A stretch of DNA of 64,000 nucleotides. It comes from Stichopus chloronotus (lineage: Eukaryota > Echinodermata > Holothuroidea > Aspidochirotida > Stichopodidae). This document shows positions 63,701-64,000 of the stretch, piece by piece; the first letter of the stretch is position 1, and every line of letters starts with the position of its first letter. The stretch lies in assembly GCA_021234535.1 (NCBI GenBank), contig CM037833.1:1921217-1985216 (forward strand), in the 5' to 3' direction. Below the pieces are notes generated by a model. That model worked only from the letters and a program-made list of their open reading frames with translations, did not search any database and was not told where the DNA came from. Made by a program: the position numbers and the translations under genes.

Positions 63701-64000
63701 AAATACGAGATTGGTAAAATGGTTTCCAAACGTAATGGTAAGATGATTTTGGTCCTGAGAGATAATGAGTCTGGAAAAGCAGAAACCATTGAAGACTTAT
63801 GTTTTCATCTGAGTGATGTCAAAAAAGATGAAACCGTGAAAATTGGCTCAGCAAAAGGTGATCATTTTCCAAATGAGCACCAAAACAGCATTTGCGTTAA
63901 TTGGATTAATGTGTATGGAACTTGTAAAACCATCGATTGCGATGTAACTGTCATCGATTTACCCATATCTTGCTGCAGTCCTGGATCTGAAGAAATTCAT
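45754..64000 (+). CDS. Second Ig-domain receptor with repeated juxtamembrane exons and kinase-like exon (3' end outside window)
   Basis: Ectodomain exons: 45754-45823 (signal peptide, YFIAGFFITRLL), 46213-46536 (Ig V-like, ITCSF, WYD), 46776-47411 (two Ig domains: LKCTVENA..FVCKAQ and VVLQCNKG..YVCYSG), 47690-47913 (TM span AIVICIGIIFPFAGLVLLWI). Read to the stop at 47911-47913 these make 417 aa, so a short-tailed receptor is possible. Downstream lie more phase 1-1 exons: 48901-48933, then cassette pairs 49394-49480/49565-49621, 49842-49931/50016-50072, 50289-50378/50463-50519 and 62958-63047/63135-63191, and from 63606 an open exon to the window end. That last exon reads like a degenerate kinase N-lobe (GNIVVGTLYQTNIRKYEIGK, MILVLRDN, WINVYGTCKTI). 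No obvious phase-1 donor leaves the TM exon (weak options GAC|GTTTTA and ACT|GTGTTG near 47870-47893), so linkage is inferred from phase, order and the neighbouring receptor. The large transposon at 50565-62782 lies in the intron after cassette 3. Confidence 0.65.
46749..46771. repeat. Long T-run forming the polypyrimidine tract of an Ig exon
   Basis: An uninterrupted T-run of more than 20 directly precedes the TGCAG acceptor of the exon at 46776. Its length is likely variable between individuals. Confidence 0.85.
48119..48675. mobile_element. Foldback MITE related to the Kolobok element, TTAA target duplication
   Basis: A 557-bp element between TTAA copies at 48115-48118 and 48676-48679. 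Its ends are AAGGATGGTCTAGAC and, inverted, AAGGATAGTCCAGGC, and the inverted match continues inward for about 190 bp on each side (for example CTTCCATTCAATT against CTTCCATTCAGTT). The terminal sequence resembles the AAGAATAGTCCAGGATGGGT end of the 12.2-kb element 1.9 kb downstream, so it is probably a non-autonomous relative. It carries no gene; the ORFs 48057-48245 (minus) and 48588-48776 (plus) are its two arms. Confidence 0.85.
49394..50519 (+). repeat. Tandem two-exon cassette, copies 1-3
   Basis: Three copies of a unit of about 447 bp, starts 49394, 49842 and 50289. Each holds exon A (87-90 nt, core FxxQAQxDPGMPLMSQ) and exon B (57 nt, core SDEENNDTSNVNG), plus similar introns. All exons are phase 1-1, so copies can be added or skipped without changing frame. 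A fourth copy lies at 62958-63191 beyond the transposon. In copy 3 the exon A donor is changed from GAAG|GTAAAC to GAAT|GTTTAC and may be weak. Confidence 0.88.
50561..50564. other. Left target-site duplication TTAA
   Basis: TTAA directly before the AAGAATAGTCC terminus; the partner is 62783-62786. The other cassette copies have TATATCTTA at the same intron position, marking the insertion site. Confidence 0.9.
50822..58009 (+). CDS. THAP-domain Kolobok transposase, five exons
   Basis: Exons 50822-51178, 52579-52683, 53603-53680, 54860-55045 and 56483-58009, all phase 0 with GT..AG borders, give 750 aa. Residues 1-95 form a THAP zinc-binding DNA-binding domain (start MPMCQAFGC, CEDHF, and a DAIQTIF box), expected to bind the element ends. 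The linker contains basic RRKRKR and a Gln/Thr-rich repeat (TETQIPTPETQIP). The catalytic part (~243-750) holds candidate DDE residues: D455 in SGDGRCDSPG, D522 in ATDRH and E670 in SLEVFHGALLKYCPK, with the FDIWHLSKSLKKKL block between. It should cut and paste the element at TTAA sites. The end is odd: after an A-rich stretch (57947-57962) the coding signal continues in another frame to a stop at 58165-58167, so one base seems lost (mutation or assembly error). Confidence 0.85.
51179..52578. other. Intron 1 of the transposase gene
   Basis: Non-coding; includes a C-run (52431-52443) and a TTCGCCCC/CCAGTTCGCCCCC low-complexity patch near 52410-52485. No separate gene seen. The remaining introns (52684-53602, 53681-54859, 55046-56482) are also without recognised genes. 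Confidence 0.5.
55815..55896. repeat. Compound tetranucleotide microsatellite (TTAG)(TTGG)(TTCG)
   Basis: Runs of TTAG, then TTGG, then TTCG inside transposase intron 4. The ORFs across it (55833-56053) translate it as GWLV repeats and are not genes. Confidence 0.95.
58168..60939. other. Spacer between the two convergent transposon genes
   Basis: Non-coding, with CATTGGTCCCC-type degenerate repeats at 58745-58820 and ACAAATACCCCCTGG-type repeats at 59830-59910. Probably 3' UTRs of both genes plus filler or nested repeats. Confidence 0.4.
60940..62303 (-). CDS. P2X7 ballast-domain-like protein encoded by the Kolobok element, two exons, 194 aa
   Basis: On the minus strand, exon 1 is 62303-61912 (donor AACAG|GTATGC) and exon 2 is 61132-60940 (acceptor TTTTGCAG|G). 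The joint makes AGG (Arg) and the total is 585 nt. The start chosen is the Met of MEQGPQPYMF; an in-frame Met upstream (62519) would add 72 residues. The Cys-rich core DWCTCNSC..ECVCCHE..STCIKSH, followed by LNRAVLRATYIM, then YRFIAYRIFTAWAHGPLGKK and VISSCVVNVIRNEF, follows the order of the zinc-binding cytosolic ballast domain of vertebrate P2X7 receptors. No channel part is present. Such domains occur as free-standing proteins in many invertebrates and are linked to transposons. Function in the element is unknown; a DNA- or transposase-binding accessory role is inference. Confidence 0.8.
62783..62786. other. Right target-site duplication TTAA
   Basis: Directly after the inverted terminus; partner of 50561-50564. 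Host intron sequence resumes with AGACAG. Confidence 0.9.
62958..63191 (+). repeat. Cassette copy 4, exon A acceptor mutated
   Basis: Exon A4 62958-63047 and exon B4 63135-63191. Exon A4 keeps an open frame very close to copy 2, but the base before it is A instead of G (CTTAA|ATA rather than CTTAG|ATA), so the standard AG acceptor is gone. B4 has a normal TAG acceptor and GTAAGA donor. Skipping A4 keeps the frame because all cassette exons are phase 1-1. Confidence 0.85.

Overview
The window reads as nuclear DNA of an invertebrate animal: AT-rich, genes split into short exons with GT..AG borders and long introns, and many decayed transposons. The mix (Kolobok DNA transposons, CR1/L2-like LINEs, BEL/Pao gag relics, clustered Ig-domain receptors with tyrosine-kinase-like tails) fits an invertebrate deuterostome, perhaps an echinoderm. 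That placement is inference. No tRNA, rRNA, CRISPR or bacterial-type operon was recognised.

Layout. 1-1935: broken plus-strand LINE. 1936-8777: mostly anonymous DNA with a 133-bp tandem duplication. 8778-12214: last two recognisable exons of a membrane gene, a transmembrane exon followed by an LRAT/NlpC-P60-like exon. 12215-23250: mostly anonymous DNA with duplications. 23252-31922: a complete 14-exon gene for an Ig-Ig-Ig-TM-tyrosine pseudokinase receptor, 722 aa, with matching splice phases throughout. 31923-45750: repeat-rich intergenic DNA (direct repeats, a TTAA foldback, BEL/Pao gag relic, minus-strand LINE, minus-strand relic with SAP-like motifs, a 54-bp tandem repeat). 45754 to the window end: a second, related receptor gene (signal peptide, three Ig domains, TM) followed by four tandem copies of a two-exon cassette (about 447 bp per unit) and a kinase-N-lobe-like exon cut by the window edge.

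The second receptor is invaded by two related TTAA-type DNA transposons: a 557-bp foldback MITE (48119-48675) and a 12,218-bp Kolobok-type element (50565-62782) with 20-bp perfect inverted termini and TTAA duplications, sitting between exon-cassette copies 3 and 4. Subtracting the element and one TTAA restores the 447-bp cassette spacing exactly. The big element carries two convergent genes: a five-exon THAP-domain transposase (plus strand, possible frameshift near its end) and a two-exon minus-strand gene resembling the Cys-rich cytosolic ballast domain of P2X7 receptors.

The most interesting system is the pair of neighbouring Ig-TM-kinase-like receptors whose kinase domains have lost key catalytic motifs, one with a tandemly amplified juxtamembrane exon cassette. 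Together with the TM-LRAT gene they suggest a cluster of fast-evolving membrane receptors with exon shuffling. A role in recognition or immunity is possible but not shown by the sequence.
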